A stretch of DNA of 45,359 nt from Cudoniella acicularis (Eukaryota; Ascomycota; Leotiomycetes; Helotiales; Helotiaceae), in NCBI GenBank assembly GCA_013054445.1, contig JAAMPI010000260.1, positions 1 to 45,359 of the forward strand, in the 5' to 3' direction. Below the pieces are notes generated by a model, which made no database searches, was not told the DNA's origin, and was given only the letters and a program-made list of their open reading frames with translations. Shown here piece by piece: positions 23,237-34,187 of this stretch (positions are counted from its first letter, which is position 1; the number at the start of each line of letters is the position of its first letter). Both the position numbers and the translations under genes were made by a program.

Positions 23237-23996
23237 GAGTGCATCTCAAATATGCACGTAACATCATCAATTTCAAAATCTAAGGAGATCTTTCAAACAT
23301 ACCGAAAGACTGGAGCCAAGACGACTCCGCCCAGCTGAACCTATATGTTGGCCGAAACTATAGCTGCGTTAGCCTTGGCACTGGATGTCAGCACTGTCAG
23401 TGCGATCGCATATGATATATTTGCGGCAAGACATCAGACTCTGGCGCGCTCAATGTGCAAAATATAATATTTTGAAGAGGGGAGCTTTGTGATGCGTAGC
23501 TTTATGCTCGCAAACGCCCTGGCTAGCTTAATGGAGATTTTCGTTTGAATTCATACATGTTCAGGGGCTATTCACCCTCGGCTCACCTGAACAGCCTCTG
23601 AGTACCCCTGTGATTTTGCCTTCCGTTTTCTTAGCTAATCACACTTGGTTTGACCTAGCGTACTCTCATACCAAATGCGTCAAGTTTTGACGTCGATGCT
23701 GATGGAGCCCAAACAAGCTCCTAAGGATATAGTCAGTATCTTCTACTCTTCGACACACAGTTCACTTCACTGATGTTGCTTTGAGAACGTCCAGAACCTC
23801 ATAATCGTTGGCAACCTGACAAATGACGGGGGCTATCCATCCGATAATTTTGTGACCGACCTGAGCAGAATACCCGTGCCTGACACGTGATTGTTCGGTG
23901 AAAGCACGGCTGCTCAGCCTCAGCGATTAGATTTAAGTACTATTGCGCTCTCATGTATCGCAATAAGCTTGTTCACATTCTCATATTTTCGCAAAC
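23237..23996. other. intergenic between two HET genes
   Basis: 760 bp with no supported gene; probably the terminator of the first HET gene and the promoter of the second. A frame starting at 23891 is only the shadow of the second gene's start. Confidence 0.5.
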
Positions 23997-26327
23997 ATGC
24001 TTTGTATTCTGTGTCAAAATATCCAATTCAAGCGGTACCTCGAATTGACAAGAGAAGAGAAGATCGACCTCTCAACATATCACGAGGAGTGGCCCCCAAG
24101 AGAAGATTACGATGAGGAGGATATTTTGAATGATGACCAGGGCATTATTTCACTTCCTCACGAATCTTTTTACTTTCACCATCGCAATTTGGAATCATTG
24201 CGGAAAGCGGCAGATGACGGCTGCCATTTCTGCTATCAAATATTCTACGGACTACTTGAAATCACAGTACTTGGTCGCAATATCGAGAATAGTTCCGAGA
24301 GATTGGACCTTCGTCTTCAACAGCCATCTCGTATCCATCCACATTTTGAACATCTTTATCATGGGGACCTCGCCGTGGAGCTTGGAGCGAACTCTTTAGG
24401 CAACATGAGATTGAGAGACCTAAATCGTGGGTGATTCACAGCCCATTAATTTGATATTCTCTCACTGACAATTCCACAGAATTTATCAAGTTTGCTCCTA
24501 GCAGCCAGAACATGGAACACAATTCAAGTACTGGAGTCTCTACGAATCTGGATTTGGCAGCTAGCTGGCTTTATGATTGCGCAAATCATCATGAAAACTG
24601 TTGCCGTCAGCCTGAAATGGAGTCAGTACTACCATTTAGGGTGCTAGATATTGGGGACATGGAGAACCCGCAAAAAAATCTTTCTCTCTATTGGCACTGT
24701 TGGCAAAGAAAGAATCGGATCATATGCAGCGCTTAGCTACTGCTGGGGCAAGTCCGAAGGACCACGCCTATATAATACAACAGATGATAATATTGAGCAG
24801 CGACAGGAATCTGTGGATGCCTCAACGCTCCCAAAGACTTTTACCGACGCCATTGCTGTATGCCGACATCTCGGCATCCGCTTTCTTTGGATTGATTCGC
24901 TGTGCATCATTCAAGGCAATAGGAATGACTGGGAGATGCAATCTGAACAAATGGGACGTGTCTATTCGAATGCTGCATTGGCCATATCTGCTGCAATTGG
25001 AGAAGACAGCCATGCCGGGCTCTTTGTTGATCGAGATCCACAGAAAACATATCCTTGTACGCTAAATTTTCAGTACCCCAAGGGGGATGGGGTCATTACA
25101 ACGACACCGTTCCTTGTGTGTCGGGATTCGTATTTTCCAAAGGCCGCGTACTTAGATACGCGTGGCTGGACGTTCCAAGAGAAATACTTATCGCCGCGGA
25201 CGTTGAGGTTCTCTGAAACAGAAATGTACTGGGTCTGTGCCTCCACTCATGCATCTGAAGGGTTACCAATCGGCCTATGCCCCTTGACCCATAAGTCAGA
25301 TTACGACAAGTATATAAAGAAGGACTCAAATGGGGTTCTTCCAATCCAGGTAGATATGGTGCAAAGATACCACTGGTGGTACCAAGCTATCGAGATTTAC
25401 AGCCACCGTATTTTCACATTCGAATCAGACAGACTACTCGCCTTATCTGGACTAGCCTCGACATTTCAACGACTAGACGATGAGTTCCTGTTTGGTATAT
25501 GGAAATCAGACATGGCTCACGGATTAGCTTGGAGACTTAGCGGCCAATGTAAGCAACCTGTTACGGACACCAGCCCAAAATCACCAATACCCTCGCGGTC
25601 GTGGGCATCCCGGCCTGGTAATATCATCACTTACTCTGACATCGAATCGTATCCTGGGAGTGTGATGGAACTCAATGAACCTATAACTTCATATCAAATC
25701 CCTAAAGGCAGTCGCCAACACAATTTTACCGAACTTTTAAGCGTGGAATCTATGTCTCCAGCTATAGTTTCGTCCGCTTCATTCAAAAGTGGATCTTTAA
25801 GGTTGCGGGGTTTAGTGCTACAAGTCAGTCTTGAAGAAAGTTCTGTGGCATGGGATAGCTCCACTTGGTCGACTCACGTGCCCACGGTTTTCCGATCCCG
25901 GTTTTCCGATCAGATATTTCAACGATCCCTAGGGTATGCATTCTACGGTGAGCCGGTTACAAAGGGTGACGAATTATATTGTTTACCGCTTGGCGGCTTG
26001 TCTTCCGGAAGACACGACATGTCAACCCGTATTAGCGATACCAAAGCGCAGGCTCGACAGCGGCAACCTTTTTTGGACAATAGTATCGATGAGTTGGCAT
26101 CTATGGTAGACATGAGCCTGAAGCTCGGAGTAGGCATACTGCCAACAATGACATGGTGTGCTGGTCCTATACCTTGCTGTGCGTTAGAAAGAAACGATAG
26201 CTTGAGTTGCCTGATACTAAAGACAGTTGACGAAAAAGAAATGAAGTTTCGAAGGGTTGGATATGTATTGATCATGAATGGCCAATTGTTTGCAGGGCTG
26301 ACACCCGTTACTCTTGAGATTATATAA
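23997..26327 (+). CDS. second HET-domain protein, with a one-base frameshift
   Basis: Exon 1 (23997-24426, MLCILCQNIQFKRYL start typical of this subgroup) is joined by a 53-nt intron (donor GTGGGT, acceptor CCACAG at 24479) to 24480-26327. After GDMENPQK the frame breaks in a run of seven A (24672-24678); dropping one A restores IFLSIGTVGKERIGSY and the HET domain: YAALSYCWGKSEG, FRFLWIDSLCIIQ-like IRFLWIDSLCII, SQMGRVYSNA-like EQMGRVYSNAALAISA, and LDTRGWTFQEKYLSPRTL. The corrected length would be about 758 residues. Everything after the A run stays open for 550 codons, so either the break is a sequencing error or a very recent null change. The family acts in allorecognition. Confidence 0.85.
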
Positions 26328-26905
26328 GAGACAATACTCTTGATATTTGGGCCGGGGATTATTTTCTGTTATTTCGCGCTAATCCTCACCTCACTTTACG
26401 TGTACACCGAGCCACCGCGTACGTGACCCCTCGCTACTTTACTTACCCTCGTTTCACCTCGACCTTACCTGTCCTCACTAGCCTTTATTATACTCTCTCT
26501 ACCACCTCACCTCTACTTACCTGTCTCGCCTAGGATATACCTATCCTCGGTCGCGCTATCGTCGAGAGCGTTAACTCCTAGCGAGAAGGATTTAGGGGAG
26601 CTAGAACAGGCTCTAAGGGAGGCTGTGATAGGCTCCTAGTATTAGGATAGGCTCCTAGCCTTACTATCCTAGTGTTAAATATTATATTGTTATTATAAAG
26701 GTAGAGTTAGAATTCTATCTTATAATATACTCCTAATTCTACTCTCTATCACGATTCTTTCTCTTAAGTTCTCTTCTCTTACCTACTCTCCTTACTATTT
26801 ATCTAGACTATTCCTCTCTACCTTTAACGCTCTACTTTTTATTATTAGAATTCTAACCTATTAAACTAGTGTTAGGAGGTAAAATATAAAGATAAAGTGC
26901 CAGTA
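26328..26905. other. start of the repeat block; faint coding relic
   Basis: Immediately after the HET gene the sequence turns pyrimidine-rich (26370-26560). A plus frame from about 26530 to 26690 reads SVALSSRALTPSEKDLGELE and then EAVIGS, TAG, Y, TAG, DRLLALLS, TAG: only TAG/TAA breaks, as in RIP-damaged coding DNA. It could be a gag-like start of a copia or gypsy element, but the evidence is weak. GATAGGCTCCTAG is present twice, 18 bp apart, near 26628 and 26646. Confidence 0.35.
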
Positions 26906-27400
26906 TATGTTGACTGTCGATTTTGATATAATATAAATATATATTATTAAAAGCTTAATAGAAAAAAGACTTCTAGGAGAGCTACCCTCTCCCTTATTAT
27001 ATAGACAAGAATAAGCTTCTAGGAGGTTCTAGTGATTTAAAATCAACTACTAGTAGTCTGATAGACACCCTATTATCACCTTATTTGTGACAGCAGCGGT
27101 CAGAATAGCTTTTACCGGTGCGCCAGCGGGCCAAAAAGGCACTAGAATTGATCGGAATCAATTCTGCTATTCTACTATATATATAGGTCTAGATCTGGCC
27201 GCACCCACCACGTGCCCCTACACGTGGCCGACACACCAGATCTGTGACATTATTAAATCCTGATTATCCTGTTATTTATCATCTGATTTTAAAATCAAGA
27301 GATAAGTCTTAAGATTAATCTCCTTATTATCTAATAACTATTACTCTATAATAACATGATATATCAGTCGATCGGCTTAATATTAAGCCGTCTTATATAC
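26906..27400. repeat. LTR-like, hairpin-rich sequence
   Basis: A non-coding stretch beginning TGTTGACTGTCGATTTTG. It contains perfect or near-perfect inverted repeats: AGAATTGAT/ATCAATTCT around a CGGA loop (27144-27165); nested stems AGATCTGG/CCAGATCT (27191-27243) and CCACGTG/CACGTGG; and the 18-bp palindrome CGGCTTAATATTAAGCCG (27373-27390). Sequence character resembles a copia-type solo LTR, but the second LTR and a target duplication were not found. Confidence 0.4.
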
Positions 27401-27515
27401 TATTCTNATATAGAAGCTAGTACTAAACAGGAATAATTAANAACCTTCTAGAAGCTAGATATACCTAAGAAAATANTATATTCTTAAATAACTANTANNA
27501 TAACCCTNNNNNNNN

Positions 27516-27895
27516 TCAGATGTTATTTTGCCACTTTGGTTGCCACTTTATCACCACCTGAAGCACTCTACTTGTGACTCCACTATCTGCCTTCTCACCA
27601 CTATAGCTAGTGCTATAGGGGCTATATAATATGAATTTTTAGGCTATTATAAAGGTACGAAAAAGAAGGAAGAATAAGCTATCTCTTTATTAAAGGATCT
27701 TGTCAAAGGAATAAGGTTTATTTAAATTTAAATTATATAATTGCAGGGTAAAAGGAATTATAGATATAGCTTTAATTGTGTCAGGGCTACCTTTCTAGGC
27801 GACTCTGGGCAGTAATCAGGTGCTGTAGTGGAGAGAGAAGTGGGGTGCGCGACGATATCGCAATAGTGGCAACAAAGTAGTAAAATAACATCTGA
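27516..27895. mobile_element. about 380-bp element with imperfect terminal inverted repeats
   Basis: TCAGATGTTATTTT at 27516 is exactly repeated in inverse at the right end (27882-27895). The similarity continues for about 31 bp (ACTTTG and TTGCCACT shared; 27865-27895 against 27516-27547). No transposase is encoded, so it would be a MITE-like non-autonomous element. The left flank is eight Ns (27508-27515), so a target duplication cannot be read. Confidence 0.5.
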
Positions 27896-28100
27896 ACCAG
27901 GGGGGGGATAGTATAACAACCCTAGCAATTATAGTCTTTTATATAGTCCCTATTAGGCTTAGTAGGTGGTAAATTAGGCTAACCTAATCAGGACTAGTGA
28001 GGTCACGTGACCTTCCGGAGAACAAAGTAGAATTAGATAGAAGGTAGTTGTTACGACTGGCTTACCCTATATAGGCTAACAGCGAACAAGTAAGAATAAA
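27896..28100 (+). repeat. possible polypurine tract and LTR start
   Basis: CCAGGGGGGGGATAG followed by TATAACAACCCTAGC resembles the polypurine tract and TGTAACA-type LTR start of Pezizomycotina gypsy elements, with TG changed to TA. A TATA-like TTATATAG follows at 27940. There is no internal retrotransposon coding sequence next to it. Confidence 0.35.
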
Positions 28101-29480
28101 TATTTATAAAGAGAAAATATAACTCTTAGAGTCTAGAGCTTCTATTAATATAGAGTATTAGGTTTTTCTTATATAATATATAAGTTAAAAACTATCTTAG
28201 ATATTATATTATTTATATATAAAGTATTCTTAATAACTCTATTAAATATTATAATACGAATCTAGTTATTTTAAAGGATTTTCTTACTAATTAATATACT
28301 AATTAATAGATTAAATAGTATATCTTTATTATTACTTTCTATATCTAAGTTATTTAATTTATAGATAAGTATCTCTTTATTATTTATTATTACTAATTAG
28401 ATTAAATAATTTAATATTTAAAAAATAGTTTTTATTTAAATAAATTATTTATTTATTATATTAATTATATAGTTTTTAATAAGTTTAATAAAAGTTAAAA
28501 TTATTAAGATTAAGTTAATCGACGTTTAATTAAGCTTTTTATATATATAATTATAAATAGTTATTATTATATTAAAAAAATTTTTAATTAACGTTTAATT
28601 AAATTATTTTTATAAAAGATAATATTAAACTATTTTTAATTAAATTAATAAAAAAGATAATTTTAAACTTTTAATAATAATAACTTTTTTTATATTAATA
28701 ATAATAATATTAATTTTATTAAAATAAAAATAAAATAAACTTTATAAATATTTTATTATAATAAATATAACTAATATTATAATATTTATTTAAAAAGATA
28801 TTATTTATTAAAACTAGTTTATAGTTTTATAATAAAAAAAGATTATTAGTTTATTAAAACTAAACGTTTTTAAGATTAATATTAATTAAAGTTTTTTTTA
28901 ATATATATATTTTTAATTTAAAGTTTATTAATAAAATTAAAAATAAAAATATAAACTAAACTTTTAAAAAGTCTAAAGTCGTTATATAAACGTATAATAA
29001 TATTATATAATATATATCTAATTAATCTATAATAATAATATATAATATATTATATTAAATAATATTAATATTTATATTTATTAAAATTATAATAAACTAA
29101 TAATAAAATAGATCTATTATTTAAAATATTAAAATAAAAAGTTTAAATAAAGTCTAAAACGAAGTTATATATACGATATAAAGTTACGTAATTAGTCTTA
29201 ACTAAACCTTTAAACTAGATCTATAATAAGAATTATTTATATCTTTTATAAATCGTTAATAGTTATTTAATAAATTATAAAATATTTAAATATTTTTTTT
29301 AAACTTTATTTTTAATATAACTAATTAAAATACTAATTAGATTATTATTCTAATCTAATTAAGCCTTTTAGAAAGACTTCTAATCTAATCTAATTATTAA
29401 TTATTAATTTAATTAGATTAATAATCTAAATATTTAAATATTTTTTAAATATATTAGTTTTATAATTATTTTATTATTTT
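28101..29480. other. extreme A+T stretch
   Basis: Almost only A and T, with no usable open frame on either strand, many TTAATTAA-like steps and rare isolated CG. This is what heavy RIP leaves of a repeat. I can assign no former content. Confidence 0.7.
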
Positions 29481-29482
29481 AA

Positions 29483-29755
29483 AGATAATTAGCTATACTT
29501 TACGGGTTATTATTTTATAATAATTATCGAATTATTTTTATATTTTTTTCTATCTAAAAAGTTATCGTAATCTATCGCTATAAATACTATTAAGCTAGGG
29601 CGAGAACGAACTAGAATAGGGTAGGTAAGCTATAACGAGTTCTTTTCTAGATAACTAGCCGTACTTTAAAGGCTATTATTTTAGAATAATTAANGAATTA
29701 TTCTTATNCTTTTTTCTATTTCTAAAGCTATTATATATTACCGCTACGAACACTT
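29483..29755 (+). repeat. diverged direct repeat, about 110 bp, period 166 bp
   Basis: Copies begin at about 29483 (AGATAATTAGCTATACTTTA) and 29649 (AGATAACTAGCCGTACTTTA) and stay alignable through TTTTTTTCTAT and the ATCGCTA/ACCGCTA end. Most differences are C in copy 2 against T in copy 1, so copy 1 has suffered more C-to-T change. Confidence 0.55.
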
Positions 29756-29932
29756 ATAAATAAAGANAGANAATAAATAATCTATACTTTTTTTTTAATA
29801 TATTACCGCTNTTAGGGTCTCGAATATAGCCTATNCTATATATAGCGGTTACTATATTAGGTCGGGCCTTNCCGCCCTCCTAGANGACCCGATACTCGCC
29901 GTGACTTAGGGTATAGCCNTAATTCTATATTT

Positions 29933-30483
29933 TCAACCGTCTCTAGCCAATGGCGCCTGATACTGCCACTCTATATACACTAACCCACTTTCNATNATGT
30001 CTACNATCCGCTNTAATNTCTCTNCTGCGAATGCCCCCACATCTTCNACNATAATATAGTTAGTCTGCCGATACCGCGCATAGAAGAAACCAACCCAGAT
30101 CTCCGAGCTTCGATCTATCGCTTCAAATCGCCAATATCCACACCAGACCGAACCCCTAGTTTCGTCCCCGTACCGAACCCTTTNCGCGTCGATGTCTAAC
30201 CAAACCGCTTCGTCACTATCTTCGCCCCGCNAGTAACTATCGCCCNATTTCCAGTGTCCACGATCCGACGCTTCTTTATACGCTNTTTACACCTGCTCGC
30301 GGATCATCGCGNAAAGCGCTCGCTTGTTTTCGGGAATCGTGGCCTCGTGCTCGAGATCGCTATNTGTTCTACTCGTCCTATAAGAAAAACCGAGATAAGA
30401 GAGACCCGGGNATACTTCTCGTCGTCACTATCATCGAGCGCATTGATTATATCGGCCTNTNTAAATCGAGAACGGCCTGCCAT
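29933..30483 (-). pseudogene. gene B: unrecognised 170-codon gene of the RIP-damaged block
   Basis: ATG at 30483 opens MAGRSRF, then ALDDSDDEK. A 38-nt intron (30415-30378, donor GTATNC, acceptor TTATAG) joins in frame to SDLEHEATIPENKRAL and AMIREQV, one TAA, then AYKEASDRGHWK, DEAVWLDID, GSVWCGYWRFEAIDR, FFYARYRQTNY and YIEWQYQAPLARDG before a TGA stop at 29935. The protein is acidic at the start and Trp/Tyr-rich later. The single internal stop is TAA after Val, consistent with a former CAA. Several codons contain N. No domain recognised; it may be nearly intact in other copies. Confidence 0.55.
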
Positions 30484-30809
30484 CGTTCGTAAAGGCCTCG
30501 GAATTAGTGTTAGGGTCCGAGAGTANAGTTAGACAAGGAAACAGTCAACTAGAACACGAGTACTCACCTATATAGATCAAAAGCTCCGAAAGCGATAGTA
30601 GTTTAGTTCTCGAGATATAATTATCATNCGATTTNAATATTTAACACGCTNATAATCAAAGGTTTAATGATTAAAGAACATNAAGAGAGAAGATNGTTTA
30701 GGTCAGGTAAAAAGCGGGGTCGAAGGCAGAAATNCGCCACCTACCTNAATATACTCCGATTTATAGATAGCTATGCCTAGTAATAAAGCAGGAAAACAAC
30801 ACTCTATCC

Positions 30810-30829
30810 TTACTGACTTAAGACGGTAA
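30810..30829. repeat. 20-bp palindrome, copy 1
   Basis: TTACTGACTTAAGACGGTAA, between genes B and D. No splice sites could be placed with confidence around it; minus-strand reading of gene D could even run through it. Confidence 0.7.
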
Positions 30830-30839
30830 AGGCTAGACG

Positions 30840-31585
30840 CGAATATATCCTAGTTAGTTAACTATCTAAGATATATCTATAAAGGTCATTTTAGGCTACT
30901 ATACCCTATAAAACTCCTAAATTAATACCTACACTTTACTAAAAAGCTATAGAAATCATCTCTCTATTAACGCTATAAATAGAAAGAGGCCTAGCGTATA
31001 TATCCTACCCCGACTCGGGTTAAGCTAAAACCTACTTGATTTTCTCCTCCTACTAAGCAGCTAAAAGAATATCGTAATCATTATTAGAAATGTCTAAATA
31101 AATCAATAATAAAAGATCTGTCTCGTATTCCTTAGGGGCACCCGCTTCTAAAGCCGCGCAAAGAGCAGCCATCTTCTTGTCTAGGCTCTTTTTTTCCCGT
31201 TCAGGAATCTCACCACTAACCTCCTAAAATACCTCACCCGCACCCTCATCACTTAACCAACCCTCGAGTAACTTTCGCTTTAAGAGTTTATAGGACCAGC
31301 GGTAATCCCTCCGCCAGTTATTCGCAGCTTCGCAGAGCTCATCAAGTAAAGAAAGAACCCTAGGAGAATCATTCTAGGTAAAGTGAGTTATTAAAGCTAA
31401 GGGAGACATATAAAGCTTACTAGATAGACAGTGTTCACTCGAATTATAACATCCCGAAACCGAAGACCTCTGTCACCTTCAAGCGTAAGGGTAGTTCTTT
31501 AGTTATTATCCAAGGCTATTCGATTTAAAGGTATTATAGAAACAACACCTGGTAAATATAAATCGGAGAGACAGTGTTCAGCCAT
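30840..31585 (-). pseudogene. gene D: unrecognised RIP-damaged gene
   Basis: ATG at 31585 starts MAEHCLSDLYLPGVVSI. The coherent protein continues as LEGDRGLRFRDVIIRVNTVY, needs one frameshift near 31425, then KLYMSPLALITHF, TAG, NDSPRVLSLLDELCEAANNW, KLLKRKLLEGWLSDEGAG, PEREKKSLDKKMAALCAALE and ETDLLLLIYLDISNNDYDIL. Further down DIYARPLSIYSVNREMIS and NDLYRYILDS follow with TAA/TAG breaks. All stops seen in the frame are TAA or TAG at places where Gln or Trp fits. The C-terminal limit is uncertain. No domain recognised. Confidence 0.45.
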
Positions 31586-32396
31586 ATCGAGGGGTAGCTA
31601 CGGAGGAGAGAAGTTAGAGGTCTAATTAAAACAATCAAAAGTTAGTAGAGCAAGTAAAGGTAATAAAATCGTCAGCTTAACATACTCGAGAAATAACGTA
31701 GAAGATAGACTAGGTAATCTAAAGCGGATCTAGCTTAGACTCTAGATATCGAAGACGTGCTTTTGCTTTTCTTTAGGAGAAAGCTAGTGCTTCGGTCGGA
31801 CTACGCGGGGGTTGCTGTATATAGTAGGTAATGTGTACGCATACAGACACAGGTAGATAAATGATTTTTATTTGATTATTGTTTTCTCTAGAAGGAGAGA
31901 TAGAAGGAGGAGTAGGAAGGCAGAGTAAGGGATTACCCCGCGCTTATGATTACTAAGCGATTATAAAGTCACGTGCTGTTCTAAGCCCACGCTAGGTCGG
32001 CCGGTCAAAAGTTAACCCAACCCGTAGGTAGGTTAGCTTCCTGGCTTAAGACAGCAAAGGCTAAATATAATACTAGTCTTTCTTTACGGCCAAAATTTTA
32101 AGCATGTTATATATTAAATATTACCTAATTAACCTAATCTCAAGTTTATAGCTAATTTGACCATCGGATACTAACCTAAGAGTGGTATATATAAAGGTTG
32201 TTTTNGGCTGCTATAGATTAGCCGTATTAGGTATCGCTAGTNTATTAGTCATCGGCCTATAGTGCCGGCCGGCATAGCTTAATAAAACATCCTCACTTAT
32301 ACCCAAGACATCAACCCCGTATCGAGCCTATTATAACACTACTTCCTATATTAAATAACTTGTTTTTTTTATTACCTACCCTTAAGACACCCNACG
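31586..32396. other. spacer between divergent genes D and A
   Basis: No long coherent frame found. It holds palindrome copy 2 and TA-rich sequence around 32090-32170. Because D and A point away from each other this should contain both promoters. Confidence 0.4.
32038..32057. repeat. 20-bp palindrome, copy 2
   Basis: TTCCTGGCTTAAGACAGCAA. It lies upstream of gene A. A plausible plus-strand leader intron would be GTAGGT at 32028 to TACTAG at 32076 (49 nt), but no coding frame tests it. Confidence 0.65.
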
Positions 32397-33986
32397 ATAG
32401 GCCTCNAAACTAAGCAGGCACGAAAGGTGAAGGTGATAGCCGCCCCGATTATACACCAGAGCACCCCTAAAATCGTTACGACAAAAGCATTAGGACCCGC
32501 CTACCAATTCCCTAGGAACATCAAACGGATTATAAACGTAGGCGATAAAGGCAAAGATCAAATAACCGCGGCCTATCTAACTGACCCTCCTCTACTCTAT
32601 TGTTAGTCGACTCCGGTAGAGNAGAGCTGGTTTCTTAAAATGCTTACCTTCTCCTNCGGACAAAAACGCGATGACTGGCACTTGTGCCTCTACCTAGTGG
32701 CATTCAAGACGGGCGATATNAAGACGAACTGGCGCGAATTCTACGATTGCGCGGGGTTTTCCACGTTTTCTGTCCTCTTTAAAGGGCCCTAACACTACCA
32801 TCCCNACGAACAGCGGATCGCGATGTTNAACGGTTNGACAAGGTCATAGGTNAAGCTANACGACAATGTTTGGAAGAAGGACCCCTGGCATACCTNGTGT
32901 CTGATTCTACGGCCGGTCNACCCTCGAGGGTTCGATGTTTTNATATAGGATTGCGATCTAGCGAATAACTACCCCTCCTTAGCGCCGGGCCCTAACTACC
33001 TTCGCGTTAGTCAATTAATATAACAGNAACGCGAATTCCTCGAGTACTANAAAGCCGAGGCTCGTATACGCATACGTAACGTNTAGGCGAGCGGGGACGG
33101 GAATACAGATAGTGACTATATACGCTTGACCGGGGAATATATTCGAAGGCTGACTACGGGCGGCTAGAAGTTACCAGTTCCGTNGGATATAGAGGGGATA
33201 NAGGCAGAGGGTTACCGCTNGGTTAGGCTAGACAAGGGTCAGAAGGAGAGGACTCCCGAGCCGTGCGGACCCGAAGACAAAATCGATNGATTTGACGGTG
33301 ATTAGGACGGGATCCCTNAGTTAGGTCGTGATAGGGAACCTATCAANAAGGCATTCGAGTATCAGTACCTAGTGGACCGTAATCCGCCGGCCTATCGAGG
33401 TTTACCTACAACCAAGGTCAACTCNAAGGCTATTNTNGAATTANAAAGTCCTAGGGACNAANAAGGCACTAGTTCGACAGGTAAAAAACACCTTCGTTTA
33501 CCAGGCACGGCTTTGCCGCGTAAGAGAGCTCGACGAGGGCCGCACTCGGGTATAGAGTCTCCTCTTACGCACGATGTGTCTAGTTCTCCTCCTAGAGCCC
33601 AGGCACTACCGGCATCGTCAAGTNGGAGTTTACTATCTACCGCTCCTGAATATATAGGGGGAGNAGCTACACTACTCCTCACAGCACCCCCTTCGGATAC
33701 GAATAGAATAGCGACGAATNGTCCGGGCGCTCCGGCTCTCGACCCTACGTATTCGCCTAAGAAAACATCGGCTNCTTCTNTCCTAACCCGTAAAGGGCCC
33801 TCTCCCCCTNATCGAACCGTACGACCGACCGTTAAGGACCATGTGTCTTCCCCCCTTCGGACNGTTACTACGCCAGGGGGACNAGAGCCGGAGAGAGAAG
33901 ACTATCGAGCTAATCAATACGAGATCTCTCCTAGCGGATCTAGCGTAGCTTCCTTGATTCTATTTNAACCGCTTCTCTTAGCGTGA
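32397..33986 (+). pseudogene. gene A: unrecognised ~529-codon gene with only TAR internal stops
   Basis: A single frame of 530 codons stays coherent from an ATA (probably a former ATG) at 32397 to a TGA at 33984. It is broken by exactly eight stops, all TAA or TAG: 32604, 32790, 32847, 32946, 33021, 33084, 33165, 33303. Conserved-looking stretches include QARKVKVIAAPIIHQSTPKI, KRDDWHLCLYLVAFKTGD, TNWREFYDCAGFSTFSVLFK, DNVWKKDPWHT and CLILRPV. The C-terminal 200 codons are Ser/Pro/Thr-rich with a basic nuclear-localisation-like run (LPRKRARRG). Many N-bearing codons are NAG or TNG, that is Gln or Trp against stop. No known domain recognised; it is convergent with the helicase. Confidence 0.6.
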
Positions 33987-34128
33987 AAAATTCCGGTTGT
34001 TATATATTAGCTTTATAAAAATNATACTCTTTATATCCGATCCTTTTTATCCTAATTTATCCTATTTATATTCTCTGANATCTTTAGTTATATATAGATA
34101 AATAACTAAATATTAGGTAGACGCGGGC

Positions 34129-34187
34129 TTGTTGTCTTAAGTCGATAATCTTGTTTTTAAAACTAGGTTACTGACTNAAGACGGTAA
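34129..34187. repeat. 20-bp palindrome, copies 3 and 4 (pair)
   Basis: TTGTTGTCTTAAGTCGATAA (34129-34148) and TTACTGACTNAAGACGGTAA (34168-34187), between the converging 3' ends of gene A and the helicase. A plus-strand 3'-UTR intron (GTAGAC near 34117 to ATCTAG near 34210) is possible but unproven. Confidence 0.75.

Noticed and set aside
30254..30532. Plus-strand frame over gene B
   Set aside because: Shadow of the minus-strand gene, which has a proper start, intron and TGA stop.
32397..33986. Nonstandard genetic code (UAR read as sense)
   Set aside because: The neighbouring 26 kb uses normal stops, and RIP explains TAR-only breaks and the N contexts without a new code.
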